Part shown: positions 34,553 to 49,500 of the stretch, piece by piece
Layout: each line of letters starts with the position of its first letter
Numbering within the stretch: the first letter of the stretch is position 1
Origin: Tridacna crocea
Lineage: Eukaryota; Mollusca; Bivalvia; Cardiida; Cardiidae
Direction of reading: 5' to 3'
Length of the DNA: 64,000 bases
NCBI GenBank assembly: GCA_943736015.1
Contig: OX031059.1
Location: 42,481,159-42,545,158, forward strand
Position numbers and translations under genes: made by a program
Notes under the pieces: model-generated
Database searches by the model: none
The model's input: only the letters and a program-made list of their open reading frames with translations
What the model was told of the DNA's origin: nothing

Positions 34553-37500
34553 CTGTAAAAAAAAAAATTCAGAAATAACATACACATCTGTATTGCTGCA
34601 GTGTTAAAATTGGGACAAACCTTTATCAAATCATGAATATTCGTAACGAATCTTGATTATGGAAATAAAGTTGTTTTGTTCCAGTTTTGGTACAATTTTT
34701 CAGTCATACCACAACGACAGCCCACTATGTCCATGTATGCCCTTGAGTTATTATTCAACTTAACCTAGCTAACACCAAGAGTAATTCAATCTTCAATTAT
34801 GAAAATGAAATGTTTGGAAACTTACTGGAGGAACATTTTCATCTGCTATCATACACTGATCATCAGTGGTGGTTTTTCTGTACACAGGGTTGTCGAAGTG
34901 CATACTCTTCTTGTTTCTGTTTTTGCATTTTCTGTACATTAATACGCCGATCTGTCAATAAAATAAAGATACATATTCTTTATAAATAATAAAAAAAAAA
35001 GCCTCTTAAATTTGAGTTTATATGACTGGATATCTTGAAAAACCTACAAAACGGTGTTTTAGCTTTGATATACCACTTCTACTACTATGTCATAGAGTAA
35101 AAGATTTCAAGGAAAGAAAAAAAGTTTCTTTCATGATAGTGATACATTCGGACAATAGGCTCTAAATACAACAAATATGATTAAAAAACAACAGTACCAG
35201 CGGTAAAACAAATTCTTAATCTTTCAAAAAGCACATGCGTTTGTACAATCTTATGGAAAAGGCTTTAGAAACATTGTTGAAAAAGCAGACATTGCTGAAA
35301 ACCAGCATTTTCTCCTTTTCCCACAATCTTTTCTACCTATTCAAGATCAAGTATTATTATTTGAAATTATGTCAATTTTTCCTTTGTAAATTTCTCCTCA
35401 ATGTAGACAAGTACAAAATTTTGCTGTGTGGTAAAGGGTTAAATTGGACAGTTCTAAAATTCTAATATCAAGCAGATAACTGTACCATACTCACCACTCC
35501 TATGACTACAAATACAATGGCGATACAGATTACGACTATCAAAGCCATCTTTCCTGAGGGCTGCGTTGGTTGTGGAACAGTCTCGTTGGTGGGTCGAAGT
35601 GTACTTGTAAAAATAGTATATCCACCTTTTGATGTCGTGGATGAAATGACAACCTTTGTAGTTTTCTCTGGAGCTGTCACAAGTAAAAGTTTCATAATAC
35701 AATACAAATGCCTTTTCATTCTAGTATCATTCAGTATTAAAGAGCTGTATTAAAGTTACTGCAATATTTCAACTTCAAATCTTTGTTTGTTTTTTAAGCC
35801 TAGTAAAAAAATGCTAGAAATAAGCATTATCTCAATTCTTCACAGTATTTTTTAACCTTTTCTGCATCAAAATCTATCATTTGAAAAAACCAAACAAACT
35901 TGTTATCTGTGAAGTCTCTTAATAAAGCAGATTGTAAAATTTAAACATGTGTGAGTTAAAAGACAAGTAATTGCTGGATAGTTTACCCTTTACCAAACAA
36001 TCCCTGGTTTAAACAACCCCGAGATCGAACCCTTTTGAAAACATTGTGGAAAAAGGAGAAAATGCTGGTAACCAGCATTTTCTTCTTTGTCTACAATGTT
36101 TTGTACCCAACTGGAAACAAATACCCATTTTTCCGTTATGTTTATTTTGTCACAAATGCTTTCAATTTAGACAAGTCTACATCTTTTTTGTTTGGTAAAG
36201 ACTTAAACAATAAAGTTAGTTGCTCTGCTTGCCATCTTTTGCTTTGTCCTTCAATCCAAAGAGAAGTTCAATAATGTTCAGTTGGAGGAAAAAAAAAGAG
36301 CCCAACTTTTGCAATTTCCAGGCCAATATTTTTCTCCTCCTTCCAGTTTTCTACCATTCAAGGACAAATCCCACCATCTGATCCTGCTAAAGACTTAAAC
36401 AAAGGAAAGCATTGATCTTTCATTCGTTAAGCAAATACTGCTATTTTCAAGATGATGGACGAGGCAATACTTACTGGATGGAGAGGGTTTGATGGTTGTA
36501 GACAAAATGCTCGATTTCTGGCATGATTTCCCATCAACACTGAGGTCAAAGCCATCAGAACATGCACAGACAACTGTCTGATTAGCATTTAAATTGACTC
36601 GAGCTTCTGGGAGACACAACTCTTGACACTGAGCAGCAGCACATAGATTCTTTGCCATGTCAGAGAAATCTGAAAACATGATATACTTCATTCAAACTTG
36701 TACATAAGAAATACTGTCATACCTACATTCATAATGGTAGTTAATATCAAAGCAAACACTTTTCAGTGTCATTCCTAGTTTTCCCCCTTTCCCCCTTTGA
36801 TATTTACAAAGACGGTTTCAATCTTAGAATGATAGAAAACATAGTGGGTAAAGGAGCTGGTTTCCTGCATTTTCTACTTTTCCCATTTATGTTTTCTATG
36901 TTAAATTCTTCGGTTGTAAATTAACAGTTGCTAAAAAGATGATTTTTCTGTATGATAGGGTAGAAAACCTTGTGGGAAAAGGAAAACATGCTGGTTACAA
37001 GCATTTCCTCCTTTTACAACAAGGTTTTCAAAAGGCTTCTATTCCTGACCCGTAAAAACCAGTCATTGTTTGGTAATGAGTTAAGCAAATTTACTTTGCC
37101 ATTCTCCACATGATTCTTGTAAAGAAAAGTCTAAAATTCTGTCTGATAAGGAGTAAATGAACTCTTAAGGCAGTACAATGAATGCAATTAGCATTGCTTA
37201 CAAAACTAAATGTTTACTCAAGACTTGTGTTTAACCCATTACCACTCAATCCCTACTTTTGATGCCCCTGAGAAAGAAGCCTTTTGAAAACACTGTAGGA
37301 AAAGGAGAAAATGCTGGTAACCAGCATTTTCTCCTTTTCCCACAGTGTTTTCTACCCTTCCCAGAAGAAATTCCAATTTTTCAGTCACCTTTGTCGTCTG
37401 CAAATGCTTTCATTTTGGACAAATCTAAAATTTTGTTGTTTGGTAATGAGTTAACTGTTTGGGAATCAATACAATGACTGAGGGCTGCTGCATAGGTGAA

Positions 37501-40500
37501 TGGAAGCAAGAACAACATACATGTACCAATATATACCAATATACATGCATAGTTAATTTCAAAGCTCTTCTTTCTCTATCTCCAAAATTAATTGCAAAGT
37601 GTAGAAATAAGACAAGACTGCAGGTTCTTTGATCTACACTATGTGCAGATACCCCTATGACCAGCGCTGCAGGTAGAGGGAGGGATTTTGATTTCAAAAT
37701 TGAAAAAATATTAATTATACTTCACTAAAACCTATGTTGTGGGTACCATTACAATCGTCTCACCAATAGGATTCTAATGAGTATCCACAATATTGGGTTT
37801 TGGAGAGAAATAATGTATTTAGAATACTATCATTCTCTTTTGCCTTGAGCTTTGCCTTTGATTGTCCTAAAAGGTCAAACTTAAGATAGAATTATACATC
37901 TTCAAAGACTAACACTTACCTCTATTTTGTTTAATTTCATGATACACTTTTATGCCCATCACAGAGTAAGACCCCAAAGAGAGAGTTGTTGGACTGTGTC
38001 CATTTATCTTGTCGACAGAGCGAATTGAATTAGTATGCCAGTCTGTCCAGTACAAGGAATCTTCAAACACCGCAATGGAAAATGGTTGCTGAATTTCCCG
38101 AGCATCTACAAGCACATGGTAGTAATCAGTCCCATCCATATTTGCTGAGCCAATCTTGTGTAACTTGGAGTCAATCCAGTAAATGCGCTTGTCAACATAG
38201 TCTGTAAAGAAATCGATACCAAAACTAAATTATCAACTTCAAAGAAAGGACATTTTCATTTCTATACTGATTTTTGCTTTCATATACCAAAGTAATGATG
38301 GAATAGTCTTACAGTGTAAAGTAATAGAAACAGGTACTTTCAATGAATACAAAAAAAAATTCTTCAATGTAATTTCCAGGCGTTTTAGTCAGAACATCTC
38401 TCAAAATAATCTACAATTTAGATTAAGATCTGACAACACAGCCCAATACCAATCTACTTTCAACACAAAAAAACTCATGTTGCTCTTACACACAGTCAAC
38501 ATCAGAGCGGCGTCTCTGCATTACTAAAATCAAGCAATCAAGACAACACTTATCTTCTTTGATTCTGCAAATACAAGATTTTGTTGCATATAACCCTTTC
38601 ACATCATTAACTTAGTCCTTTTCTTGCAATCTTTTCCTTCCAAGTCCTTTTCTTGCAATCTTTTCCTTCCATGTAATTTTACCTATGGTTAATCCGTTTG
38701 GCCATTCCAATCCATTGCCTTCAGAAATGAGGACCTCCCTGTTATTGCCATCCATTCCACATCGCTCAATCTTGGCTTCCTTTCCCCAATCTGTCCAGTA
38801 CATGTAGCTGAAGAAAAAAATTGATGGAGGACTTGTTTATGTTTTAAAAAACATGAATTTACAAAATTAAATAGTATTTTGCTTTTGAGAGATGTCACCA
38901 AGTCTTCAAAAACAGAAAAGTAATAACCTTCAACAGTAAAATATTCATGTCTTATATACAATAGTGTGATTTCTTTTTGGCTCTTAAAAAACAGAAGCTA
39001 GGCTAAAAAAAAAGAGCTGTAAAAAATTAGCAGCTACTGAAAACCATAAGTGAAACCAGACCCAATTTGAGTTTGGCTTAAACTGCCGATTTTTAAAAAA
39101 AAAAAAAAGGTAGAAATCATTGTTAGAAAAAGAGAAAATGCTGGTTACCTCTGCTGACCACTATTTTCTCTTTTTCCCATAATTCTTTCAAAAGCTATTT
39201 CTCTCAAAGTGATTATTTAGTTGAGAGTGAACAATTTCTTGAAAAGTATCGCAATTTACTCACCCATTTTCTGGATCTAAAGCAATAGATCTGGGCTCGT
39301 CAAGTCCTGTATCAACAAGAGTTTTGACATATTTTCCATCATAGGTGGCCACTTTAATTTTGTTAGATCCTGTGTCGGTCCAGTAGATGTGCTTGTACAG
39401 CCAGTCTACACCAATACCATCAGCAGCAAATGCTGTTTTCTCCATGTTTGAAATTACAACAGTAGGTCCATTACCAGTATCAATGCCTGATTCTGTATTT
39501 GTGATCTTCAAACTGAAACCAACAAAAACATGTTTTTATGTCTTTGGCTTTATGTGTGATACAACAGAATAATCTTCAATCATTTCAAATAAAAAAAATC
39601 CAAAAACTAATTAAGCCTTTGCAAAGGGGCCACCTTTATAACATCAAGAACGTTTATCTCTTTACCACACCAGCATGGATATTAACAACCTTGAGGAATA
39701 CAGCTTTTAATAACACTTTGGGACTAAGAGAAAATGCTCGTAGCCTACATTTTCTCCTTTTCCAACAACATTTTCTACACCTTTCAAACACATGTGAATC
39801 TGCAAATTCTTACAGTTTCAGCAAGTCTCACATTTTGTCCAGTGGTATACATTAAGCAAGTATATAGACAGTTTTCAACGAAGACCATCGAAAAAAAAAA
39901 AAGTGGAGAAAATTTATCTGGTCATCAGCAAGCATATTTGGTTATATTACCCTTCAAAGGGCACAAAACCTTGAGGTAAGTGCTGGTTACTAACATTTTC
40001 TCCTTCATCTTCCATGTTTTCAAAGCTGTTTTTCTCTGGGTTACTTAAAACTTGGGACTGTGTGGTTTAGGCCAGTCTTTCTTTGTTAACAGCATTTTCT
40101 CATTTTCCTGAAAAGGTATAACCTTCCTTAGGGTCAGAAAAATACAAGGGGAGCTGGTAAAAGTTAAAAATGCCTACCTTTTGATAACTTGGGCCCCACT
40201 GTCAGTGTAAAACATCAGGTTCTCTTTATGGTCAATATCCAAGGCCACACTGTTAGTGGTTGAATTAACTACAATATCTTCTGATCTTGAATCAATTCTT
40301 AGCTTTCTAATATCTCGTCTATTGGCATAGTATAACCATGGAATATCCCCTAATACAAAAAAGAATTAATGCTTTAATTTCAAGTTTCAAGACCTAAAGA
40401 CGTCTTAAGTGAAAACAAACTACAGTTTTATAAGTAAAATTATCTTCAAATAAATGGGGAAACAGAAAAAATAATGTAGTACATACACAAGTTTGAAAAT

Positions 40501-43500
40501 TCTTGAAAAGTATGATAAATCAATATAAATCACAGTCCAATATGAGAACTATGTGAAAACAATCAGGTAAGTTTCCCTTTTTGAGATATTTTCCTTGTAT
40601 GATCAGCTTCTAGACTGAAGGTGGTCTACAGTACAATAGTTTTACCAAAATGTAACATACCTGCATGGCTTGGCTACATTGAATATATTAAGCCATTACC
40701 ACACAATCCCTACTTTTGACGACCCTGAGAAAAAAGCCTTTAGAAAACAATGTGGGAAAAGGAGAAAATGCTGGTAACCAGCATTTTCTCCATTTCCCAC
40801 AATGGTTTCTACCCTTCACAAAGCAAATTTCAAATTTTCAGTCACTTTTATTTTGTCGTCTGCAAATGCTGTCGATCTGGACAAACAAAAAATTTTGTTG
40901 TTCGGTAATGAGTTAAATCAAGAAAATAGTCACAGAAAACAAAGTCAAATTACCTTTAGCTCTGCAGAAGTAGTGTTTCTCAAGGACATACTCTGGCAAG
41001 CAGTCACACTTGTATCCACCTTTAGTATTTATGCATAGCTGTGAACAAACACCACGTTCTTGGCACTCGTCAATATCTTTGCAGACTTGTTCAACTGGAT
41101 GCCATTCAAAACCACTGTTACAAACACATGTCGCGTTCAGTCTGTTGTATGTGATAGGTACACTCTTGCATGTTGAATGGTCTGGACATTGCTTCTCCTC
41201 ACATGGGTCTTTGTCTGAAACATACATGAAATAGATACTTAAGTCCCCTATTTCTTGATAAAAGCCAGCAGAGCTTAGTTCATGGTGTGGTTTCCATATT
41301 CTGTCTTTCTGTCCCTTATTCCTTTTCTTGTTTATGTGATGTCATGAGGTCCACATTGTGGTCTGATATTCATGACACTTGCAGTTTCTTAATCATCCTC
41401 CATAGCTTGAATCCTTTTGGTGTAAACTTGAGAAGTTACATTTCTACATAATGTGGGCACCATTGTTGTTGATTTTTTGTGAACCTCGCAGAGATCATTT
41501 TCATTATCAAACAACTGATCCTTTGCATTTCTTTATATCAATAATAGCTAGAACGTTATAGACCTTGAATAAAGTCAGACAATTTATTTTAAGTATGAGA
41601 AAAGTAGCCTTTTGATGTTGAAAACTTAACTCTATCTGTATGCCATGGAGTCTGCAATTGTGATTGGATGTTTGTGCAACTTAGAGGGTTTTTTTTTTTT
41701 ATATCATCAATAGCTTGTTATTGATTTCCAAAAATTTGACATTAAGGAAAAGCATCCACATAAAGTTAAAAGTTACATTACTTGTTTACATGATAATGTC
41801 AGATTTTTGTCAAACCTGCACATTATCATTTGCATACTCAAGAATTTATCCACCCTTTTTCCTATCCAGAATGCTGCTAAAGAGGACAGTCACAGAAATT
41901 CTGCATGTGCTAGAAAAATGGTATACTTTGGGTTTTTTTTGAAAGAAAGATTATACGGTTCATCACTCGTCATCACAACTTTCCTTTGCCTGAGGTGTCA
42001 ATCAAGATAAAAAAGTGCAAGACATGCTGCCTGATCTTCATTCTACTCTTTCATTTTATATTATTACCAAATAAAAAATGCTTAATTTTGTAGTATATAT
42101 CTGCGTTGAAAACAGTATCAAATTTATTTGACTGTTACAGGAAACATCCTACATAACCATCACAATGGGTCACAGAGTATTTTAATGGCAGCTGGAATTC
42201 CAAGGACACAAAAGACAAAATACAAATGAAGGAAGGGTTACAAGAACAACTACAGCTAAAATACCACCACCCCCAGTATCTACAAAACATATTGAAATTT
42301 TTACACAACATATCAGATTTTTTTTTAAAAACTCTTTACCATGTCACCACATTTGACATGTCCTAACTGAAAGCATTGGCAGACAATTAACTCAAAGATA
42401 ATTTCAGTCTTTGGAATGGTAGAAAACATGGGAAAGGGGATAATGGTGAGCATTTTTGGCCTAAGTAAGTTTTGCAAATGGTGAAATTAACCCCTTAAGG
42501 AATTGAAATTCACATATTCAGAGACGTAAAAAAAAAAAAAATGCATTAATTTTCTCTGTTTTGGGTTGAAATTGCTCCAACAATATCCATCCTATGAAAT
42601 AATTGCAAAGTTTCTATTTTGCAACCGCTGAATTTCTGACTGGTTAATCCAAGACCAAAATGCATTTTATGTGCAGTCTGATCTTGATCATTACTACAAA
42701 AAGGTGCTTTTGGTGGGATAAAAAACTGCCCAAGGATAGATCTAGCCATATTAGGCTAATAAACCAAACAAATAAACCTTGATCAAAATTGAAGAAGCAG
42801 CAAGATCTCTGGAGTAAACCCAGTGTGTTTTATGTTTAGGTATACACCTTCCCTTCCTTAACTCTTTCCAACATGACGAAAATATAGACTTGTCTAATTT
42901 GAAAGCATTTGCAGATGACAATCTAGATGTGGCTCAAGTGATGGAATTTGTATTTGATAGAGAAAACATTGTGGGAAAAGGAGAAAATGCTGGTTACCAG
43001 CATTTTCTCCTTTTCCTGCAATGTTTTCAAAAGGCTCTTTTCTTAGGGTCGTTAGAACTAGGGATTGTGTGGTAAAGAGTTAAAAACAATCAGTATGAAC
43101 TATGATTGTGCAAAGCAAATATCTAGGCACTGAACTACTGCATGCTTATTCCCATTGGATCTGTAAATTTCTATTTTGGGACAGAATTAGTTGATTGATT
43201 GTGTGGTGTTTAATGCTGTTTTCAACATTGTTTCAGTTACATCGCCCCAGCCAGTGCTCCTATCCATGCTTTTCTGGAGTTTCTCCTACCAGTACTCTGC
43301 TCAATATTCTTTCCAAGCCACTGGTTGCTTTCCCTCAGTAATAAAACAATGGACTGTTGTGAGAGAAGAATAAATCCTGTCACAATGACTTTCATCAATC
43401 CTCTGACAGAAATTAGCTAAGCCAGGAATCAAAACAGTGATCCCCATTCACAAGTCCTTACACTATAAACTTAGACTTAGCTACTGGGTCTCGGCTTCCA

Positions 43501-46500
43501 ACCGTATAATTTCATACATGCTAGCTTTAGATTTTTGTGAAACAAAACTATCTTTAAGAACAAAAAAAAAAAGTAAAGAAAGTTTACGATCTAATTGAAG
43601 CAGAATATGCAACAAAAGATAAAGATGCACCATGGAAAGACATAAATCGAAATATTATATTTTATGTGTCTATTTTTACAAATTTTATGGGTCAAGAAAT
43701 TACGTAATTTAAGCTAGGGGAATTATTTCCCTGTCAGTGTATAATTGCCTCCTAACAAAAATCTGCTTTCTTGACTTGAGATCACTGACTTTTAATTTAA
43801 AAGAGGCATTCATTGACAAAATAATCAGATGAAATACAATATATTATTTATTTCATCAGCTTATGGTTAATATGGGGAAATATTTGCTTCAAAAGGGAAA
43901 GGTCTGCGAAAATAACTTGTGCCATAAGGCACTCGTTATTTTCGAATACCTTTCCCTTTTGAGGCAAATATTTCCCCATATTAACCACAAGCTGATGAAA
44001 TAAACCATTAAAAGTGCAACTCGGATGTTTCTGTAGCAAGATCTTTTTCGCATGCCTTTTTTTCCCCACAACTTTTCCAACCAAGATAGTTCAGAAAAAA
44101 GTCTGCTCATTACTGGATATATAGAAGAACAAAAGTGTATAAAAGAATTCACTGCTTTACATTCATATCAGATGGACAATCACAGAACAAGATTTCACCA
44201 GAACCTAATTGTTAAAATTCCAAGGGGTATCAAACAAATTAACATGCAGCATATAGAGAAACACAATATCGACAGGTAATATTGATAAATAATTCATACC
44301 AGGTTCCTCTTCGCCTGCTATAAACAGTAATGGAATGGAAGAGTTTTACTTTGGGATAAAAGAAGTTCCAGAAACAGGGAAATGTGGTTAACAAAATCGT
44401 ACAAATAATTTTCAATGAAAACCTATATTGTGGGTACTCATTAGAAGTGTTTCTGTCTAATGAGTACTCACAACATACATTTCAGTATATAAATAAAAGT
44501 GTCATATTTTGAAACGCACAAAATACCCTTCCTATGCACCTTTATACAAGAGTATTATGTATTATTTACAATAGTGTCTACTTCTTGGCCTTTTTTTGAT
44601 CCACCACCTAATATATATATATAAAATCGGTAAATGCCATTTATTGCATCATTTCAGAGGACTAAGTTTATCCAACAAATCAATTTATCATGCAAACCCA
44701 CTTCCAATAACTACATAGCATAACACTAATTCGTGAAGGAAGTATCTACATGTAAGATTCACCATATGATACTCTAGTCATTATTATTGCTTTTTAACTT
44801 TTTTAGTGTTTGTTCAGATAAGTCTCTGTAAGTCAGTGTTTGTTCAGATGAGTCTCTAAGTTTCATTGATCGGATAAAAATGTCTAATAGTGAAGAATTT
44901 ATAGAATTGACCAAAAAATCATGATACATGAGGCTGTTCCGCAGACACAACTGTTATCAGAGTATTGTTTGGAAAGTCAAGAAAATTGCTGCATCATACA
45001 GACTGCCATCACACAAAAGTGGCAACTGCTGAAGGTTTGTGCAACTACTGTGGTCTGTGAAAAAGACTTAAAGTCTTTCCAATAGCTTTATCAAATACAT
45101 AAACCTCTATAAAGAACTGTGACAAGAGAAATTGTCCAGAAAATACTCTCATTAATCAGGTACATAGGTATATTATATCTCTTTACACTGAAACTTAAAA
45201 ATTAGGCTATATTAGTCTCTTGTCTGAACAACTTAAATCGCTAGTAGTAATGTCTCCTAGGATCTGACATGTTTTTCTATTCAAAGTATTAACATTCACT
45301 CCCAAAGAAAAGGGGTAAAAAAAAATTTAAAAAATAGGGTCAAACTGCTTAATCTTCTTTTGAGAGGGAGACAAGACCAAGACAATAAATCCCAAACAAT
45401 GAACACCTTTAGCCCAACAAGACAACAAAATAGAACTTACGTTTACAAAGAGCAGATTCTTCATCCTCCCTATGATCGCAGTCATTGTGCCCATCACAGA
45501 CTTTACTAATAGGAATACAATAGGAGTTATCTCCATAACAGTCAAACTCTCCTTTGTCTTGGCACTTCACATTGGAAGCTGAAATAACAGAACAAATAAT
45601 TGTATTCAAAGCAAAGTGCAACAGGTAAAATTCCTCTTAAATACTTCTTAAACATCATCAAATGGTTTTGAGCTATTTCCATGGAACTTATATGTTTGAT
45701 TCTTTATATACCATTATTTCACTGTAGACCTTATCTAAATGATTTTTTATCAATGCTAAATTATTTTATTGTGACCTTATAACAGGTAAATATTGTTGCC
45801 TTGATGTTGGCTGCCAAGATTCAGACCAGCAAACCACAGACATGCAATGGCACAAAAAAGCTTTAAAAACTTCTAGGGCAAGATTCATGCCCGGAGACCT
45901 TACAGAGAAATTCTCCCACATTTTAACTGTCCTTCCGAAGATAAAACCTGCCATGATTTCAACCTAACTTAAATTGTGGTCTGCAATGCTTTCAATATGG
46001 AAAATTCTATTATTCTGCCACCAAGCAATGAATAAGGGTAGATAAGAAATTTGCTTACTGCAATTCCACTCATCTGATCCATCCATGCAGTCCTCTGACC
46101 TGTCACATCGTAATGAGGCTGGTATACAGTGATAATTATGACACTGGAATTTATCTTCTGGACACTTGTAGTCACCTTTAACAAGAAAGCATCTTTTTAA
46201 GATGACTATAAAACTAAACCATATAAAACAATAACTTATTCTTTACAAATAACAAATTATTAGATTTGCACGAAACAAAAAGTATTTGCTGGCTACCAGT
46301 ATAATCTCCTTTCCAACATTGAGAGTTTACAAGCTTTTATGCACAGGATTGTTAACATACAAATTTATTTGAGTTTATTCTCTATCAGAATTTCCAATTT
46401 TTATCTATATCTATGCAGCAGCAGAAATAGAAAAGCAAAAGTTTTCAGACTATTAGTCCTAGGACTTTTTGTCCAAACTTCATGGTTTATTGCATATGCA

Positions 46501-49500
46501 TTTGGCTACAATAGCCGACAGTGTACTTGTGGGACATACAAACTGTGGTAAGTTGACATTGGTACCACACAAAACCCTGCATTTTACCAAGTAAAGATAA
46601 AAACGTTTATGTTGATGTGTGAACATGACTAGAGGATGCCTTGCATTTTACTCTACAATTTCTGTTTTTAGTGCTGTCTAGCTTTTAGTTCAGGTGTGCT
46701 TATGATTTAAAGCACATATTTCTGAATACAATTTGAGACACTTCACTCTAACAATGCTGGCTGAATCTCAGTTGTTCTTTATTACATTTTCATGCCCTGC
46801 AGTTGCGAAAGGTGTCAAGTCCTAAAATATCAGACACAGTGTACTTCTTAACCCCTTACTCCATAGACACTAATTTCTACGCATTGCTTTGGAAAACATT
46901 GTGGCAAAAGGTGAAATTGCTCGTGAGAAGCAATTTCACCTTTTGTCACAATGTTTTCTATGCTATCAAAAGGTGTCATAATATACACATAAGAAACAGC
47001 TTCATCCTTGCTGTTTAGCATCAATTAGAGATATCATAGAAATGCCTTATGGGGTAAAGGGTTAAGTCTTAGGCTGCTAAATTAACTTAGGGACCTTTTG
47101 CGGACAATGTAGGTCAAAATCAAAATGTGCAGTCTGATTTTGGATCTTCACTGTCTGATGAGATATCTATCGAACAAAAAATACCTTTGAAGTAGCAAAA
47201 TTTAGGGTTTTACTATCAGCCTGAAAGTTTTGTTTCGTTCATGTAGAAGGACAAGTGTTAAAACAATTACAGAAATCTCCTTCATCCGTTCCATCTGTAC
47301 AATCAGGGTCCCCATCACATTTCCATGAGTTGTGGATACATTCCTTTGAATTTGTGCACTGAAATTCTGATATGGGATGGCAGACTTCATGTTCATTTAT
47401 TGGGCTGTAAGTACAGTTCGCATTTTCATCACTGTGATCCGAGCAGTCAAAATCCCCATCACACTTCCACTTGATGTCTATGCATTTCCTAGAGTCACTG
47501 CACTTGAATTCGTCATCTTTACATTCCTTTTCTGGAATTGATATATGAAACAAGTCATTAGTATTTAGATTTCTTTCATTGTAAACACTTGATCTTCAAT
47601 AAAAGAATAGGAATGTAGGGTAGGTAGGAATAACAAAGTACAAGCTACCCTCTTTTGCTTTGTTGCAAAAGCAGTCTACTGCTTGGAAGAGAAGTTTCTA
47701 AATTCTCTGTTGATCTTGCTCAGAAACTGTACATGTACATGAAGCCTTTGAGAAAATGCTATTTTTTCTCATTCAGTTATGAAAGAAGGTCACTATTACC
47801 ACCTCTAAATGACATTTCATCCTGTTGCAGACTTCTGAAAATATTATGAAGCATGCTAAGCTTTTACTGGTAATCTGTAAATGTTTACAATTTGGAGGAG
47901 TCCAAAGTTTTGTCCTCTGATCAATTATTTATTACTATTATCTATTACAACAATGTTTTCCAATCATCTTTGTTGCAGAAGGTAACAGAATAAAGCATAC
48001 CTTTACATCCTTTCTCATCAGATCCGTCCTTACAGTCATCATCCCCATCACAGAACCACATATTGGAGATACACTGACCATCATGACACATAAACATGTT
48101 TTCTTCACAAGTTTCAGCTGAAATCAGAGTACATCTGGTTTATTTACTGTATGGTGTTTTATGCCACTTTCCATGTTATTGTAGTCATGTCATTGTTACA
48201 TGACACCTCGCTTTATCATGCATTTCCTGGGGTTCACCAGTACAGGACACCCAAATCATTTTATAAGGGGAAAGAAATTTTACATATAACACCTCATTTG
48301 TATCAAATACACCTAGGTTTGAAGAATTTTCAGATCCCACTGATGCAAAGGAATCTCTATTTTACTTCATTTCATTGGTGGATATAACACTAACAAACAA
48401 ACTCTTTAACAGCAACATTTCAACTAGACAGTTTCAACTTGAAAGTATCTGCAGAAGACGAGTGAAGAGGTATCCCCCCCCCCCCCCCACTTTTCATCAA
48501 ATGGTGCTGTGTGTCTTTGATAAGCTAAGAAAACATAGGGAGAAAAAGATACTATGCTTGCTGTTGGCATTTACTATATCTCTCACAATTTTTTTTTAAA
48601 GTTTTGTTCCTCAGTGTCATAATACAGGATTGTTTTGTAGAGGGTTTGAATGTACCTTCTCTTTGAAAAAAACAAGAGTTTAGACACTCAGTCCAGCTTT
48701 CAAGACACCAATACTTCAGAAATTTAGAGCCAGGTGTCCAGAGTTTCGCTTTATTATAGCTTCAGGCCATGTGCAGTGACTGTTTATCCCCTATTTCCTC
48801 TTTACCACAAATCCTCCAACTTTTAACAACCCTGAGAAAAAAGCCTTTTGAAAGCATTGCAGGAAAAAGAGAAAATGCTGGTAACCGGCATTTTCTCCTT
48901 TTTAAAGGTTGGACCATTCTACAAATTTGTCATTTGGTAAAGAGTTAACCCTTTACCAAACAATCCCGACATTTAACAACCCAGAGAAAGAAACCTTCTT
49001 AATACATTGTAGAAAAAGGAGAAAGTGCAACATTTTCTACCCACCCTGAAACACATTTCAATTTTTCAGTCATGTTGATTTTGTCGCCTGTAAATGCCTT
49101 GAATTTGGACCAGTCTAAATTATGTTGTTTGGTAAAGAGTTCTAAACTTAAAAAATTTTGTCCCACATACCACAATTGACTTCATCACTACCATCCGTGC
49201 AGTCCTCTACGCCATCACACTTCCAATTGATATTGATGCAAGTACGATCCCCACACTGGAAATCAGTACCCTCGCAATTCTCACTTGCTGCAAAAATACA
49301 AAAAGATACATTGTGTAACTACCGTAATACCCAAAAGCCTGTTAGTCATTAATCTGGATCTCCTTTACCTCTTTACCAAACAACAAAATTTTAGGTTTGT
49401 CCAAATCATTAGCATTATCAGATGACAAAATTTGAAAGTTGTTTTGTAAAGGGTAGAAAACATTGTGGGAAAAGGAGAAAATGCTGGTTACCAGCATTTT

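Noticed and set aside
35454-35719. Alternative minus-strand frame over receptor exon 15
   Set aside because: The frame giving a Thr-rich stalk and a hydrophobic helix matches the splice phases; the other frame ([11 protein letters not shown]) has no such match.
45775-45960. Possible SINE in the intron between receptor exons 7 and 8
   Set aside because: Some tRNA-like text (gggcatgaatcttgccc) is present, but no second box and no match to the SINE middle or tail seen elsewhere.
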